DNA from: Torymus aiolomorphi | Lineage: Eukaryota > Arthropoda > Insecta > Hymenoptera > Torymidae | Assembly: GCA_036365515.1 (NCBI GenBank) | Contig: CM070877.1 | Location: 64,926,522-64,990,521 of the forward strand | Length of the DNA: 64,000 bases | Direction of reading: 5' to 3' | Shown here: positions 46,360 through 58,369 of the stretch, in pieces | Position numbering within the stretch: the first letter of the stretch is position 1 | How the letters are laid out: every line of letters begins with the position of its first letter | The notes under the pieces: model-generated | What the model was told of the DNA's origin: nothing | Databases searched by the model: none | What the model saw: the letters and a program-made list of their open reading frames with translations, nothing else | Program-made: the position numbers and the translations under genes

Positions 46360-46543
46360 TCATTGAATCTTAACTATTTTTGATTCAGTATCGAATGATG
46401 CAACTTTTATTTTGATTGTAGATTCATCAATAGGTTTATATGAATGATATTTTCGTGTGTATGGTATAGTGTTAGAAGCCTCGAATCTACTCTTTAACTT
46501 TCTAGCTCTAGCTTCAATCTTTTTTGCAGATACCCAATGAAAC
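46360..46543 (-). pseudogene. exon-like frame of an unrecognised protein
   Basis: Downstream of an acceptor-like ttatattgtag, the minus strand reads FHWVSAKKIEARARKLKSRF, then a Tyr/Lys-rich stretch and IKIKVASFDTESKIVKIQ before a stop. The composition is protein-like (basic, mixed, not low-complexity), but I do not recognise the family. Its first ~90 bp are duplicated in inverted orientation at 46579-46679. It may be a terminal exon of a host gene caught in the duplication. Confidence 0.35.
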
Positions 46544-46679
46544 CTACAATATAACAAAAATAGTTTGATCATATTTTTGTTATATTGTAGGTTTCATTGG
46601 GTATCTGCAAAAAAGATTGAAGCTAGAGCTAGAAAGTTAAAGAGTAGATTCGAGGCTTCTAACACTATACCATACACAC
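46455..46679. repeat. 225-bp near-perfect palindrome
   Basis: The arms 46455-46561 and 46572-46679 are almost exact inverted copies around a ~10-bp spacer (gtttgatcat). It would form a strong hairpin. Confidence 0.85.
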
Positions 46680-46752
46680 TCATTTTTCTCATGAAAAAAA
46701 TTATTTTTTTCTAATATGATCAAACTGTTTATATTTTAACCTTAAGTGGATG

Positions 46753-48042
46753 CCCTGTTGAAACGGCCCTATAGAACCTTACAAAACCGCATAAAATATC
46801 TACGATTTTAAACAGCCAAAAAAAATTCGCATTAAATATTTTATAAGGTTATATGAGGTTCATCCTATTTTATGAGTATTAATGGAGAAATACAATATAG
46901 TAATTTCTACACTACAAACTTATATGGATTTATAAGGAAAATCTCATTATAAAAGTATGGGTTTCTATAAGTAAATTAATTCATAAGGATAATATAGTAT
47001 TTCCTACTAAAGCATTTATAATAGTTATTAGTAAAATCCAATTTAACAAAAGAATACCAGCGTAAAAATATTATATGAGATTTAATAAGTTTTTACCATT
47101 TGAAATTGTATAACATTATATAGTATTTTTCTCATTTATTGAGCCTTAATTGCTTGAGCTTTAACAAGGATATGCATATAAAAAGCAAATAAGAAATTAT
47201 GATGGATATATGAAAAGATTATTAGGCTTTTATGTGAATAGTGCATAACAATATAAAAATAGAATTATATAGAAATTCCGGGTGGAAACACACACATATA
47301 AAAACTTATTTTATATGAATCTATATGCAATATAAATATTGGAAAAAACGATATAATACGTATTAAGTAAAATAGTATATATTTAAAACAGAATATATTT
47401 AATACGAATACTTAATTACAAATTGTTTTTATCATACATGTATTTTCTGTTACACAACAAACGCTACTTTATCAGAAAAAATGTACAATTTATAAAAAAG
47501 CATAATCTATTTTATGAGGTGTTATGCGTTTTCAAATAATTTTGTAAATAATTATCTTATTCGTGTGTAAGATAAGACGAAAACAAAAGCGAAGGTCAGA
47601 AATTTCTAGAAGTCGCGGCAGTTACACGGTGGGACGGGGAGAGAGCGCTTGAGCCACGTGGAGAGCCCGAGAGCGTCCGAGCGGCGTAGGGCGCCGGTGC
47701 GGTGGGGGACGCACCGGGGGTGGGAAGCACACGCGATGTGCGGAATGCACGGAGACTCGCGGGCCGCATGCGCTCGCTCAGTCAGTCGCGCTCGAGCTCC
47801 GGTCTAGTCAACAACGATCACGTGGAAGCTACGTGTGATCGTAGTTGTGAGCTCATGCTTGACCCAGTATAGTAGGACATTATGGGTGTTGCGAGGAGAT
47901 GATCGGGCATTACCGGTAGTGGGGTCACTAGGATCCCGCGATGGCGACGATCCAGGTGTTCCGCAATAGGGATCCACGAGATCACAGCGATGATGCACCA
48001 CCGGATAATAGTCGCTGGCTCAAAAATGCATTACACGCCCGT
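46753..48042 (-). repeat. 1.29-kb repeat monomer, uninterrupted copy
   Basis: In plus orientation it starts ccctgttgaaacggccctat and ends cattacacgcccgt. The order on the minus strand is a GC-rich block (acgggcg ... ), then AT-rich sequence. It is directly followed by the next monomer (48043 on), head-to-tail. It is the reference for the empty hAT site and the uninterrupted MITE sites. Its nature is open: satellite monomer or DNA element with CCCTGTTGAAA at one end. Confidence 0.75.
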
Positions 48043-48957
48043 CCCTGTTGAAACGGCCCTATACGCGGAGCGCTCATTTTAGCTACGGCAGCATAAAGTT
48101 ACTTCGTGCTAATACATCATACTATTCGCTGCCACAGAAGTAAACAATGCGTGCGTGGAGAGTAACGCCACCATACCAGTGTAGCTTGGAAACTGTCGAG
48201 CTTCAATAGCAAGAGGTTCATACCACGGTGGTATGAGATTCTTACAATCGAGGAGTTTCGTTTGGCACCGTTGCACGAATTCCATACTCTCGTGGTATAA
48301 ACTTTCTGCTTTCGGCGCATGGGGGTATCTCCTCCTACGGTAGCCTGCTCTACTATGCTAGTCAAGTATAACAAAAATTGATGCTTCTATAGCACGAGAT
48401 CCCGTACTATCATAGTTAAATTGAGCTCTCCGTGTAGAACCTTATAAAACCGCATAAAATATCTACGATTTTAACAGCCAAAAAAAATTCGCATTAAATA
48501 TTTTATTAGGTTATCTGAGGGCCATCATATTTTATGTGTATTAATGGGGAAATACAATATAGCAATTTCTACAGTACAAACTTACATGGATTTATAAGGA
48601 AAATCTCATTAAAAAAGTATGGGTTTCTATAAATAAATTAATTCATAAGGATAATATAGTATTTCCTACTAAAACATTTATAATAGTTATTAGTAAAATC
48701 CAATTTAACAAAAGAATACCAGCGTAAAAATATTATATGAGATTTAATAAGTTTTTACCATTTGAAATTCTATAACATTATATAGTATTTTTCTCATTTA
48801 TTGAGCCTTAATTCATTGAGCTTTAACAAGGATATGCATATAAAAAGCAAATAAGAATTTATGATGGATATATGAAAAGATTAATAGGCTTTTATGTTAA
48901 TAGGGCATAACAATATAAAAATAGAATTATATAGAAATTCCGAGTGAAAATACACAC
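48043..48957 (-). repeat. 1.29-kb repeat monomer, part 1 (right arm, split)
   Basis: It begins ccctgttgaaacggcccta and is interrupted by the 371-bp MITE at 48064-48434, then continues to acacacat, where non-LTR element 2 is inserted. The rest of this monomer is at 55301-56047. Confidence 0.8.
48064..48434. mobile_element. 371-bp TA-flanked MITE
   Basis: The termini are CGCGGAGCGCTCATTTTA and the complement of CACGGAGAGCTCAATTTAA. TA is duplicated at 48062-48063 and 48435-48436, and the empty site ccctatagaacc is present in the neighbouring monomer. A TA duplication suggests a Tc1/mariner-type source. The interior contains small palindromes (taccacggtggta). No coding is seen. Confidence 0.75.
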
Positions 48958-51767
48958 ATTTATTTATTTATTTATTTATTTATTTATTTTATTTATTTAT
49001 TCCAGAGTAATGTAGATACATGCAAATGATGATACAAAATATTATATTACATTACACAAGTAACCCTGTAAGGAAAATGTATTTCCTGCATTCAGGACCG
49101 GATTCTTAAATATACTATATGTGTGCAACATCAGAACATGCATTTCGGCGGTTAGCAACACGTCTCACACATACCTACTCTCATCTCACATACCCACTCA
49201 CAAACTCACACTTAAACAACATTCAAACATCTTCAATCTTAAAATCTAATTAACAAATTTTATTATTTTTCTGTATATAATTTTTGCAATATGCATAATA
49301 GTAGTATATTCGATTGTATTACTATATGTACATAATTGATCTAGTATAAAATAAACATATAAAATTTATAACTTGATAACAGGGAATATAATTTTGACAA
49401 ATTTAACAAATGTTTCCAAGTATCCAATTTTTCAATTTGATCTTATCAGTAACTTTCCTTATATCTAAAATTTTGAGATCATTAGGTAAATTATTAAATA
49501 CTTTAATAGCCTTACTATAGCTGCTTTTATCGCTCACTTTTAGAATATTTTTAGGCAGAATTATTGTTTTATTTCTTGTTGTACTTTTAGAGGTTATAAA
49601 TTTAATCTTCAGCGAGTTGTAATTGTATAGTAATGATTCAGATGCAAAGAGCTGATTTAAATTCATTGGTACTTTCTCAACAAAATTATTTTTACTTATT
49701 ATTCTTAAAATTCTTTTTTGTGCTTTTTGCATCATTTTTATATTATTGTCACAGGCTCCTCCCCAAGCTATTATACCATAGCTGATAATGCTATGGAAAA
49801 ATGCATAATATATAATTTTCAATGTAGGATATGCCATTATATTTTTTATTTTGTGGAATAAAAAATTTAAATATTTTGTTTTCTTTACAATGTGCTCCGC
49901 ATGAATGTTCCATCTCAAATTGTAGTCAAAGTATATACCTAGATATTTACAGCTCTCTACTCTCGTAAGTTGTTCAGTGCCAATTCTTAAATTCATGTTT
50001 CTAGGTACACTATCGTAGTAATTTCCAAATGTTGTATATACTGTGTTTTATTCACATTCAGTGAAAGTTTGTTAAGGGCTAAGCAAGTTGACACTGCTTT
50101 TAAATACCCGTTCATTTTGACTTCGACTTCACTCCACGTTTTTCCTGCAGCTAATATAGCTGTATGATCTGCATACGATAATGTGGACTCTTTGGGCATG
50201 CTAGTTAGTAGATCGTTTATATATATAATGAACAGTAATGGTCCAAGTATTGTTCACTGTGAAACCCCTGTGTTTACCATTAACTGTTCACTAATATTAT
50301 CGCCTATTCTTACAAACTGTCCCCTGTGTTTCAGATAACTTTCTAGTAAAGAAAACGCTGTTTCTCTTATTCCATACCTATGTAGCTTGTCTAACAATAT
50401 TTTATGATTAACCGTATCAAAAGCTTTTGCTAAATCTAAAAATGTTACTGCTATTGGTAGACTCTTATCCAGTTTTTCATAGATTCTTTTTGTAATGAAA
50501 TTTAAAGCATCGTTTGTTCCTCTATTTTTTATGAAGCCGTATTGAGTATCACTTAACAAGTTATTAATTATAACCCATTCGTAAATTCTGTTATATATTA
50601 TTTTTTCAAATATTTTTGCTATATTTGATATTAGTGATATTGGTCTATAGTTTTCCATTTTATTTTTCAATCCAGATTTATATATTGGTATTATTTCTGC
50701 AACTTTTAAAGCTTCTGGCCATGTTTTAGTTTCTATACATTGATTTAGAATGTCAGCTAGTGTATCTGTTATGTATGGTGATATTATTTTTAGTGTCTTT
50801 GCATTAATCTTATCAACTCCTCCATTTTTTAATTTCATATTATCTATTATTTTCTGAATCTCATATTTATTAGTTGGTTTTAAAAACATGGTTTTAGGGT
50901 TATGTTTCGGTAATTCTAGCTCTTTATCTTTAGGTTTTTCAATGGATTCTGCCATTTTTGAACCGATATTGCAATAGTGTTCATTTATAGCTTTTACAAT
51001 TTCTTTAGGGTCTTTTATTATCTTTTTTTTTGTCAGTTTTTATTTCGGTGATATCTCTATTCTTTTTATCTTTTTTAGTTGTCCCCAAAGTATCATTAAT
51101 TATTGACCATAGCTGTCTAGGGTTATTACTGCTTTTTCTATAAGATTTTTTTCATGTTTCATTTTTGCATTTTTTATTATTTTATCTAGTAATTTTACGT
51201 AGTCTTTGTATTCTTTTATTTGGTTCATTTTTCATCCTTTTATATAAGGAGTCCTTTTTTTACAAGACACTATAATTGCATTTGTTATCCAGTCTTTCCT
51301 GTGCATTTTGTTGTTATTCCAATTTTTGCCTCTTTTTCGGTATATATATCGACTCTTTTCTATACAATTTTGAATCTTCTTTATCATGCAATTAATCGCT
51401 ATAGTTGGATTTTTCTCCGATTTATAAATTGACCAATCTATTGATGAAGCAATATCTCTTAGTTTGTTGTAATTATATTTACAGACTATATCTGTTGAGT
51501 TATCCATCTTGTGGCTATTTTTATTATCTATCTGTATAAATAAAGGATAATGATCTATTATTGGACGTTTGAGTTTATAAGTTTTAGTCGTTATTGTTTT
51601 TGTTTTTATGAAAATATTATCAATACAAGTTCCCTTTTCTGTATTTAAATCATATGGCCTAGTTGTTCCAATAAAATCTGGGTAAAAACTCTTGTTTAAA
51701 AGGTTGTTTAGAAAATCCTGACCTATAAGGTTATCTTTGAGTATATCTGTATTGAAGTCTCCAATTA

Positions 51768-53060
51768 CGAGGGTCATTTGATAAGTACCTAGCCTACAAA
51801 TGAAAACACCAAAATTTTACAAAAAATAAAATTTATTTTTCAATGTAGTCTCCTTTTAGTTGAATACACTTGGTCCAGCGATGTTCCAATTTTTTTAACC
51901 CCGTTGAAAAAAATGTTTTCTCTGGTTTGCAAAATAGGCCTCCGTGGCGGCGATTATTTCGTTATTGGAGTGGAATCTCTTCCCGGCGAGCGAATTTTTT
52001 AGGTTCGGAAACAAAAAAAAGTCGCACGGAGCCAAATCTGGAGAATACGGTGGATGGGGCAGCAGTTCGTAGCGTAATTCGACCAATTTAGCCGTGGCGA
52101 GTGCAGAAGTGTGAGCCGGTGCATTATCGTGGTGGAAAAGCACTTTCTTTTTAGACAAATGGGGCCGTTTTTCTTCTAACACGGCGTCAAATCGGCTCAA
52201 TAGTTCGGCGTAGTATTGTCCTGTGACCGTTTTGCCCTTCTCCAGATAGTCAATAAAAATCACACCTTGAGAATCCCAGAAAACAGTGGCCATCACCTTT
52301 CCGGCCGACGGAACCGTCTTCGCCTTCTTCGGAGCAGGTTCACCGGGTAAGGTCCACTGTTTTGACTGCTCCTTGGTCTCTGGAGTGTAGTAGTGAATCC
52401 ATGTTTCGTCGACGGTCACGTAACGACGCAAAAACTCTTTTGGATTGCGATTAAACAGCTCCAAACACTGCTCTGAACTGGTCACACGGATGCGCTTGTT
52501 GTCTGCAGTCAGCAAACGCGGCACCCACCTTGCTGACAGCTTCCTCATGCCTAAAATCTCATGTAGGATATGCCACACGCGTTCTTCTGAGATGCCTACT
52601 ATCGCAGCTATCTCGTGCACCTTTAATCGGCGGTCTGACAAAACGATATCGTGTATTTTTGTCACGTTCTCCTCCGTAGTGGCTGTTTTCGGAGCACCTG
52701 GGCGTGGATCATCAAAAACCGACGTACGACCACGTTGAAACTCGTTATACCAAAATTTAACGGTCGCCATCGAAGGAGAAGCATCCCCATACACTGCATC
52801 CAAGCGTTCTTTAATTTCACTGCGCGATTTCCCTTCCAAAAACAAGAATCGAATCACCGACCGATATTGTTCTTTCTCCATTTTTTCAAAAATCAACGGA
52901 CACATTTGCTTTCACACGCTCTCAAAAATAAACTACAACTCCGATCCGGCTGAAATTTCGTCTGTAACGGTTTACAGGAAGATACTGCACTGTAGTGTAT
53001 TTCTGGTGCGATAGTGGCACCATCTGGCGGTGAGGCTAGGTACTTGTCAAATGACCCTCG
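51768..53060 (-). mobile_element. mariner element copy 2
   Basis: 1293 bp, bounded by CGAGGGTCATTTGA terminal repeats, with TA duplicated at 51766-51767 and 53061-53062. It is one base shorter than copy 1, which matches the single lost base in the transposase. It is inserted in the endonuclease of non-LTR element 2. Confidence 0.9.
51833..52881 (-). pseudogene. mariner transposase with a 1-bp deletion
   Basis: Same protein as copy 1, from MEKEQYRSV, with all three catalytic motifs (VDETWIHYY, HHDNAPAH, PDLAPCDFFLF). One A is lost near 51929 (aaccagag against aaccaagag in copy 1), shifting the frame after FANQ and replacing the last ~30 residues with a short tail. Catalytic residues lie upstream of the break, but the C terminus is lost. 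Otherwise it differs from copy 1 at about five residues. Confidence 0.9.
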
Positions 53061-54010
53061 TACAAAGTGATTCTTAACATCTTTTTTTAATATTAGATAT
53101 TTATTTAAGTTATAGTTGAATTTTAACGGAGTTATATCATGCAATCTATATAACGACGAAATCTCTAATTTACTGTTGTTATTTAAGGTTATACTTGTAT
53201 TTAATATTTTAATATTATCCATTTCTATTATTCCTATTACTTGTGTAACGTTTTCTTTGATATAAACAACCACACCATCAGATTTATTGATTTTACTATT
53301 ATTATAGTATGATTTATACCCCTTAACTTGAAATATTCATACCTGTCTAAAATATTTGTTTCTGTGCAAACAATTACATAAGGTTTGATCTTAAGACTCT
53401 TAATGAGGATTTGTAACTTTTCAAAATTTGCATTCAAGCTTCTTATATTGGTATACATAATCACATTATCTTTCCTGTTACTTTCCTTATTAAGCGTCTC
53501 AACATCATCGGAACTTATTTCTTGTTTTACTACTTCTTGTTGTATTTCTTCTATAAAATCTTCATTATGATTCATTTTATTATGTTACTATTTTTCCACA
53601 ACACCATCCGGGAACTTCCTCGCTGTTAATGTTGTCCTTCCTCTTGTAATTATAGAGCTCTTAGTCAGTATTTCTTTGTTGTTGGGCGTATTATTTCTTT
53701 CCAAGTTGTCTAGAGATTCGGTTACTATATCTTGGTCTTAAGTTTCCGGCGTAACCTGTTTTAACATTTGTTGTTGACTTCTCGACTGGTAAGTTATCTT
53801 CAGGCTTCTTTATTGGTAAAGTAGGTTTCTTATGATAATTTTCTGTTTTTTTTCAAAGAATCATATGGATAATCTGTTTTTTGTATCATTATGTATAGAT
53901 AATTTTTATGACTCACATACGTTCCAGTTATTGGCTGCATGTTGTGTATTTCTTTTTGTTTTCTGGTTCTTTTTGTTGTAATTAATGCAGTTAATACATT
54001 GTAAATTTTT

Positions 54011-55289
54011 CTAATCACATAATTTTTCTTCATGTTTCTCTGAGCAGTGTAGACATATATATTCTCCTTTACATTTTTTAGCACTATGCCCATATGTTTT
54101 ACATTTGTGACACATACCGATATTGTAATCATCGTAGACTCTGCATCTGCTTGCTCCAACATAGATTTTCTTCTCACGCATAATATAAGCATATGCATCT
54201 GCATTAACTTCAGCTATCAACGTCGTAGAATTGGTTTTATTATTGATATACTTATGCATTATATTTAACTCCATATTATCTTCTATTTCATTTCTGTTTT
54301 TTATATCCATTTCAATGTCTTGATTGCTTTCTGTTTGGTACTCATTGTCTACATTTATAATTTTAATTCTAGATTTTTTCAATTCTTCAATTTGAACTTC
54401 TGCTTTTTTAGTCGTGTTAATTTTAAGTTTCATCTTGTTTACGTCTTGCTTATTTTTACATTTGATGATTATTTTGTCTTTGGTTATTATGATTTTGTTA
54501 ACAGGTATCGTTGTGTTCTTATTTATTGACATTTTGGTTTCGTGAAATAATTTTTTTAGATCCTCCTTGTTCTTTGGTTTTATGATGATATCTGGAATAT
54601 TATTATTAGTTTGATTTATCTGTTTACCAGTTATTTGTGCATAAGTTGACCCAGTTGAAGTTTGTTCTTTTCCATTCATTTGAAGCAGTTTATTATTTTC
54701 CAATAATTCATTATTTAACAGTTTTAGTATTTCATTTTTATCCATAATCTCCTTAATTAGCTCTTTTTGGTGTTTGTTCTCAATAGTTAACTTTTCATTT
54801 TTGTTATCTTGTTTTTTGTATCTCCGTTACCAAATCTTGATTTTCTATTATCAATTTTTGATTTTCTGAAGGTTCACTTGTTTTAATTTGTGTCAGTTCA
54901 TCTTCAGTTCGCTTTAATCTTTGCTTTGTATCTATATAGCTTTTCTTTGTTATTTCACTTTTTTCTTTTAATGTGTCGTACTTTTCTTTTGACGTTTCAT
55001 ATTTTTCTTTTAATACTGTATAATGTTTCCCCAGTTTTTCCTTTTCATTCTGTAAAAGTACACTTGCAACACGTGGGTCTTTAGAGGTTATGTTATCTAG
55101 ATCGTGGTCTTCGCAAATAATGTACAGACTATCTATGTAGTTCTGTGTCTTTTTTCTTAAATAATCACTTTTGTGGTAGACCCCTTGACACACTGCACAT
55201 ATTAGGCACTGCACTAAACTTTGAGGATGACATGTGAATGAAATATCTGAAGGAGCAGTATGCTTTAGCACCCATTTGTCCTCCGCCAT
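54011..55289 (-). pseudogene. ORF1 (gag-like) of non-LTR element 2
   Basis: The N terminus MAEDKWVLKHTAPSD is followed by a Cys-rich segment (C-x2-C-x2-C, residues 31-37). A long heptad-rich coiled coil follows (EKLGKHYTVLKEKYETSKEK on). A frameshift near 54800 moves to the frame of MDKNEILKLLNNELLENNK. The C-terminal part has CCHC zinc knuckles (CHKCKTYGHSAKKC and CLHCSEKHEEKLC), then a premature TAG at about 54011; the following sequence in frame (LQCINCINYN) looks like a third knuckle, so ORF1 originally ran on to about 53830. Zinc-knuckle ORF1 proteins bind the element RNA. Confidence 0.75.
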
Positions 55290-55300
55290 GTTGGAATGTC

Positions 55301-56047
55301 ATTAAAAAGCTTATTTTATATGAATCTATATGCAATATAAATATTTGAAAAAACGATATAATACGTACTAAATAAAATAGTATATGTTTAAAACAGAATA
55401 TATTTAATACGAATACTCAATTGTAAATTGTTTTTATCATACATTTATTTTCTGTTACACAATAAACGTTACTTTATCAGAGAAAATGTACAATTTATAA
55501 AAAAGCATCATCTATTTTATGAAATGTTATGCGTTTTCAAACAATTTTGTAAATAATTATCTTATTCGCGTGTAAGATAAGATGAAAACAAAAGCGAAGG
55601 TCAGAAATTCCTAGAAGTCGCGGCAGTTACGCGGTGGGAAGGGGAGAGAGCGCTTGAGCCACGTGAAGAGCCCGAGAGCGTCCGAGTGGCGTAGGACGCC
55701 GATATGGTGGGGGACGTGCCGGGAGTGGAGAGCACACGCGATGTGCGTAATACGCGAAGACTCGCGGGTCGCATGCGCTCACTCAGTCAGTCGCGCTCGA
55801 GCTCCGGTCGAGTCAACAATGATCACGCAGAAGGTATGCGTGATCGTAGTTGTGAGCTCATGCTTGACGCAGTATAGTAGGGCATTATGGGTGTTGCGAG
55901 GAGATGATCGGGCAGTGCCGGTAGTGGGGTCACTAGGATCCCGCGTTGACGACGATCCAGGTGTTATGCAATAGGGATCCATGAGATCACAGCGATGATG
56001 CACCACCGGATAATAGGCGCCGGCTCAAAAACGCATTGCACGCCCGT
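55301..56047 (-). repeat. 1.29-kb repeat monomer, part 2
   Basis: It continues the monomer begun at 48043-48957. It ends cattgcacgcccgt at 56047, where unique sequence starts; here no second monomer follows, so this is the outer border of the repeat on this side. It is somewhat more diverged in the GC-rich part than the other copies. Confidence 0.8.
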
Positions 56048-56637
56048 AACATCGCCACGCGACAACGGTCCCGTAGATAGGTATCGGGAGACGGGATCGA
56101 CCTCATCGAACAACAGTAGGAATTGTAATTATGACATAGCACAGGGCGTGAGGGATTCGGATAAATTAACGGACGCGTGTGAATTAATACGTTTTCTAGC
56201 GTCTAAGGCAGAGTCTGTCTTAAAAGAGCAAACATTAGTGGTATCAAATATATATCGCGTTTCGTCTTGCATGTTGGGGAGTTCATGTAGCTTTGCGTGG
56301 AGCACAGCCCACTCTTATTTTCGTGTGTTACAAAACTATTGCCGCTTCTAATCGTGATTTGTGTACAAGACTAAAGTGCCACTTGAATATATTAATTCCC
56401 AATTAAGACCATTACAAGAGATAATTAATTTGGACTTGTTTTTTTATTTACATCGAAAAAGACTCATCATAAAAAATTACAAAGATTTTCTAGTTAGCAA
56501 ATACGCAATTTATAAAAAAAAAAAACAAAACTATGTTTTTTTATGGGTTTTAATGGGGACTTCCTACATAATTCTATAAGGATATTTGCTAATTCTATAA
56601 GACCTCTATAAACTATTGCTTTGGAAATTTTATTTTT
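56048..56637. other. unique sequence, no recognised gene
   Basis: The plus strand is open to 56351 and gives a mixed sequence (ELIRFLASKAESVLKEQTL) that I do not recognise; it has no start of its own in unique DNA. It could be a host exon or chance. The rest is AT-rich. Confidence 0.4.
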
Positions 56638-57265
56638 GGCCGAATCCATCTCAAATCAGGTTGCCCACGGATGCCTCTGTCACCGATCATTTTGGGATAA
56701 AAGTATTTATGTTCTTCTCCAAAAATGATTTAACCCGTATATTTTAATTTTTTTGTTGCAACAAAATTTCATGTGTTCAGCAATGTCGCAAAATTCCGAG
56801 AAAATTCTTACTTAGAAATAAATTTTTTCAATGTAATTTTCAAACAGCTATTGCTTCACCAGCTTTAAGCTTTTTAGTGTGCAACACATAATTCCACTCA
56901 GGTTTGAGCCCTCTTTCATGGTCTGTAGGTTATTTTCAAAAAAAATAAAAAATACCCGAGTTATGCACTTTTTACTGAAAAATGCAGTTTTTAGAAAAAT
57001 GCGTTTTTCTCAAAAAAGCCTATTTTTTTTTCTCAAATTTCTTTTCACATGATAGAGGACGTAAATAGCTATCTAGGCGTGTTTGTGAGATTCACGGGTT
57101 TTCCGCTGGGATAGCGATCATTAATCAGATAACACACAAACAAATTTTTCACGCTTAGCGCTTATATATAGTGATATAACAATGATATAACAGTTAATAT
57201 AAAGATGTTTATCTTTGTGCGTATATAAGTAATATACAGGTATGCTCATATGTATGTATTTTTTT

Positions 57266-57690
57266 TTATTTATGTCTTTTAGATTTTTTATTTTTATAAC
57301 TACCTTTGTTTTTCGGATTCGTTATTCTTACTTCAGTAAGGGGACGATCAGCGGTCTTTGTTGTCAAACAATGTACTTTATCATTGCACGTTTCTTTAAT
57401 CCATAAATGAGTTTTTGAAATTCCAGGATACTTAGGAGTAGCAAGCCAATCAACATTTTTTACTTTTCTAAACTCTTCTACGTCAACGTCTTGTAAATGT
57501 ATTATTTTAATTGCATCTGTATATTTTTGAACGTGCTCTACAAAATCGTTGCCATTTTGAATGAATTTTTGATGGGGCTCTCGAAGATTATGCAAAATAG
57601 CATAATGCTTTATAAGTCCACCCACACCATCAACAGCTCCTTTACCGTGCCCAGTAGCAGAGAACAACCATTTTATATCAAATGGTCTCG
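57266..57690 (-). pseudogene. Sola-like transposase, C-terminal fragment
   Basis: MFSATGHGKGAVDGVGG, then EHVQKYTDAIKIIHLQD and a Lys-rich tail. It corresponds to the last ~140 residues of the transposase at 3504-5764, at about 80 percent identity by eye. The catalytic DFAEN and SDGAASHF blocks are absent or out of frame here. Confidence 0.8.
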
Positions 57691-57759
57691 TTTTAATTCA
57701 TATAATTGAAAGCGATTTTTAAAGTGGCTAGCGGCACCGTCTGATACAATGGTAATTTT

Positions 57760-58275
57760 CAATCTCTTATCAAGGGGATTCGACACAATGTTTCGCAGTC
57801 ACAAGTGATGACCGAAAACATGATTCAGCGTATGCTTTGCTAGCAGTAAAAACAATTATAACGTACTTGAAAGCCAATTGTTGTGATTCAATAAAAAGTT
57901 ACCATTGTATCAGACGGCGCCACTAGCCACTTTAAAAATCGCTTTCAATTATATGAATTAAAACGAGCACCATTTGATATAAAATGCTACTGCTACTGGG
58001 CACGGTAAGAGAGCTGTAGATGGTGTAGGTGGACTTATAAAGCATTATGCTACTTTCATAATCTTTGAGAGCCCCATGAAAAATTCATTCAAAGTGACAA
58101 CGATTTTGTAGAGCACGTTAAAAAATATAGATATTTATGGATTAAAGAAACGTGCAATGATAAAGTACATTGTTTGACAGCAAAGCCCGCTGATCGTCCC
58201 CTTACTGAAGTAAGAATAATGAAGCCGAAAAACAAAGGTAGTTATAGAAATAAAAAATCTAAAAGACATAAATAA
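57760..58275 (+). pseudogene. Sola-like transposase, mirrored fragment
   Basis: On the plus strand the same C-terminal region recurs with frameshifts and deletions: remnants around SDDRKHDSAYALLAVKT, then a TGHGKRAVDGVGGLIKHYA stretch, a gap of about 100 bp near 58130, and the Lys-rich end (KNKGSYRNKKSKRHK) before a stop at about 58275. It starts further upstream in the gene than the minus-strand copy, so the two halves of the fold-back are not the same length. Confidence 0.75.
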
Positions 58276-58369
58276 AAAAAAATACATACTTATGTGCATA
58301 CCTGTATATAACGCACAAAGATAAACATCTTTATATTAACTGTTATATCATTGTTATATCACTATATGT

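Larger units (their letters stand above)
45736..46752. other. spacer of the inverted duplication, with a 225-bp palindrome
   Basis: The unique centre between the two arms. The first and last 20 bp (catccatttaaggttaaaat) still pair, so the arms extend slightly into it. It holds the palindrome at 46455-46679 and an exon-like frame. A short block near 46095 resembles 37145-37165. Confidence 0.65.
49403..53575 (-). pseudogene. ORF2 of non-LTR element 2: endonuclease and reverse transcriptase
   Basis: Endonuclease: YTNIRSLNANFEKLQILIKS and CTETN near 53450-53370, a frameshift around 53250, then the mariner insertion (51768-53060) exactly before VIGDFNTDILK (about 51770). Reverse transcriptase: NGGVDKINAKTLK, YRPISLISNIAKIFEKI, YGFIKNRGTNDAL, FLDLAKAFDTVNHK, GVSQ followed by a stop at about 50253, then SYADHTAI near 50170. 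The second Asp of the YADD box is His, which would abolish catalysis. The thumb and C-terminal part runs to 49403 with a frameshift near 49995. Between 51232 and 50955 further breaks occur. It is clearly dead. Confidence 0.85.
48958..55300 (-). mobile_element. non-LTR retrotransposon 2 (Jockey-like), split by mariner copy 2
   Basis: Minus strand: ORF1 with zinc knuckles (about 55289-54011), ORF2 with endonuclease and reverse transcriptase (about 53575-49403), a 3' UTR, and a (TTTA)n tail on the plus strand (48958-49003). It is inserted in a repeat monomer (left flank acacacat, right flank attaaaaagcttatttt). The first Met lies only ~10 bp from the 5' border, so the copy may lack a leader. The same 3' end is duplicated at 39046-40000. 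Confidence 0.8.
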
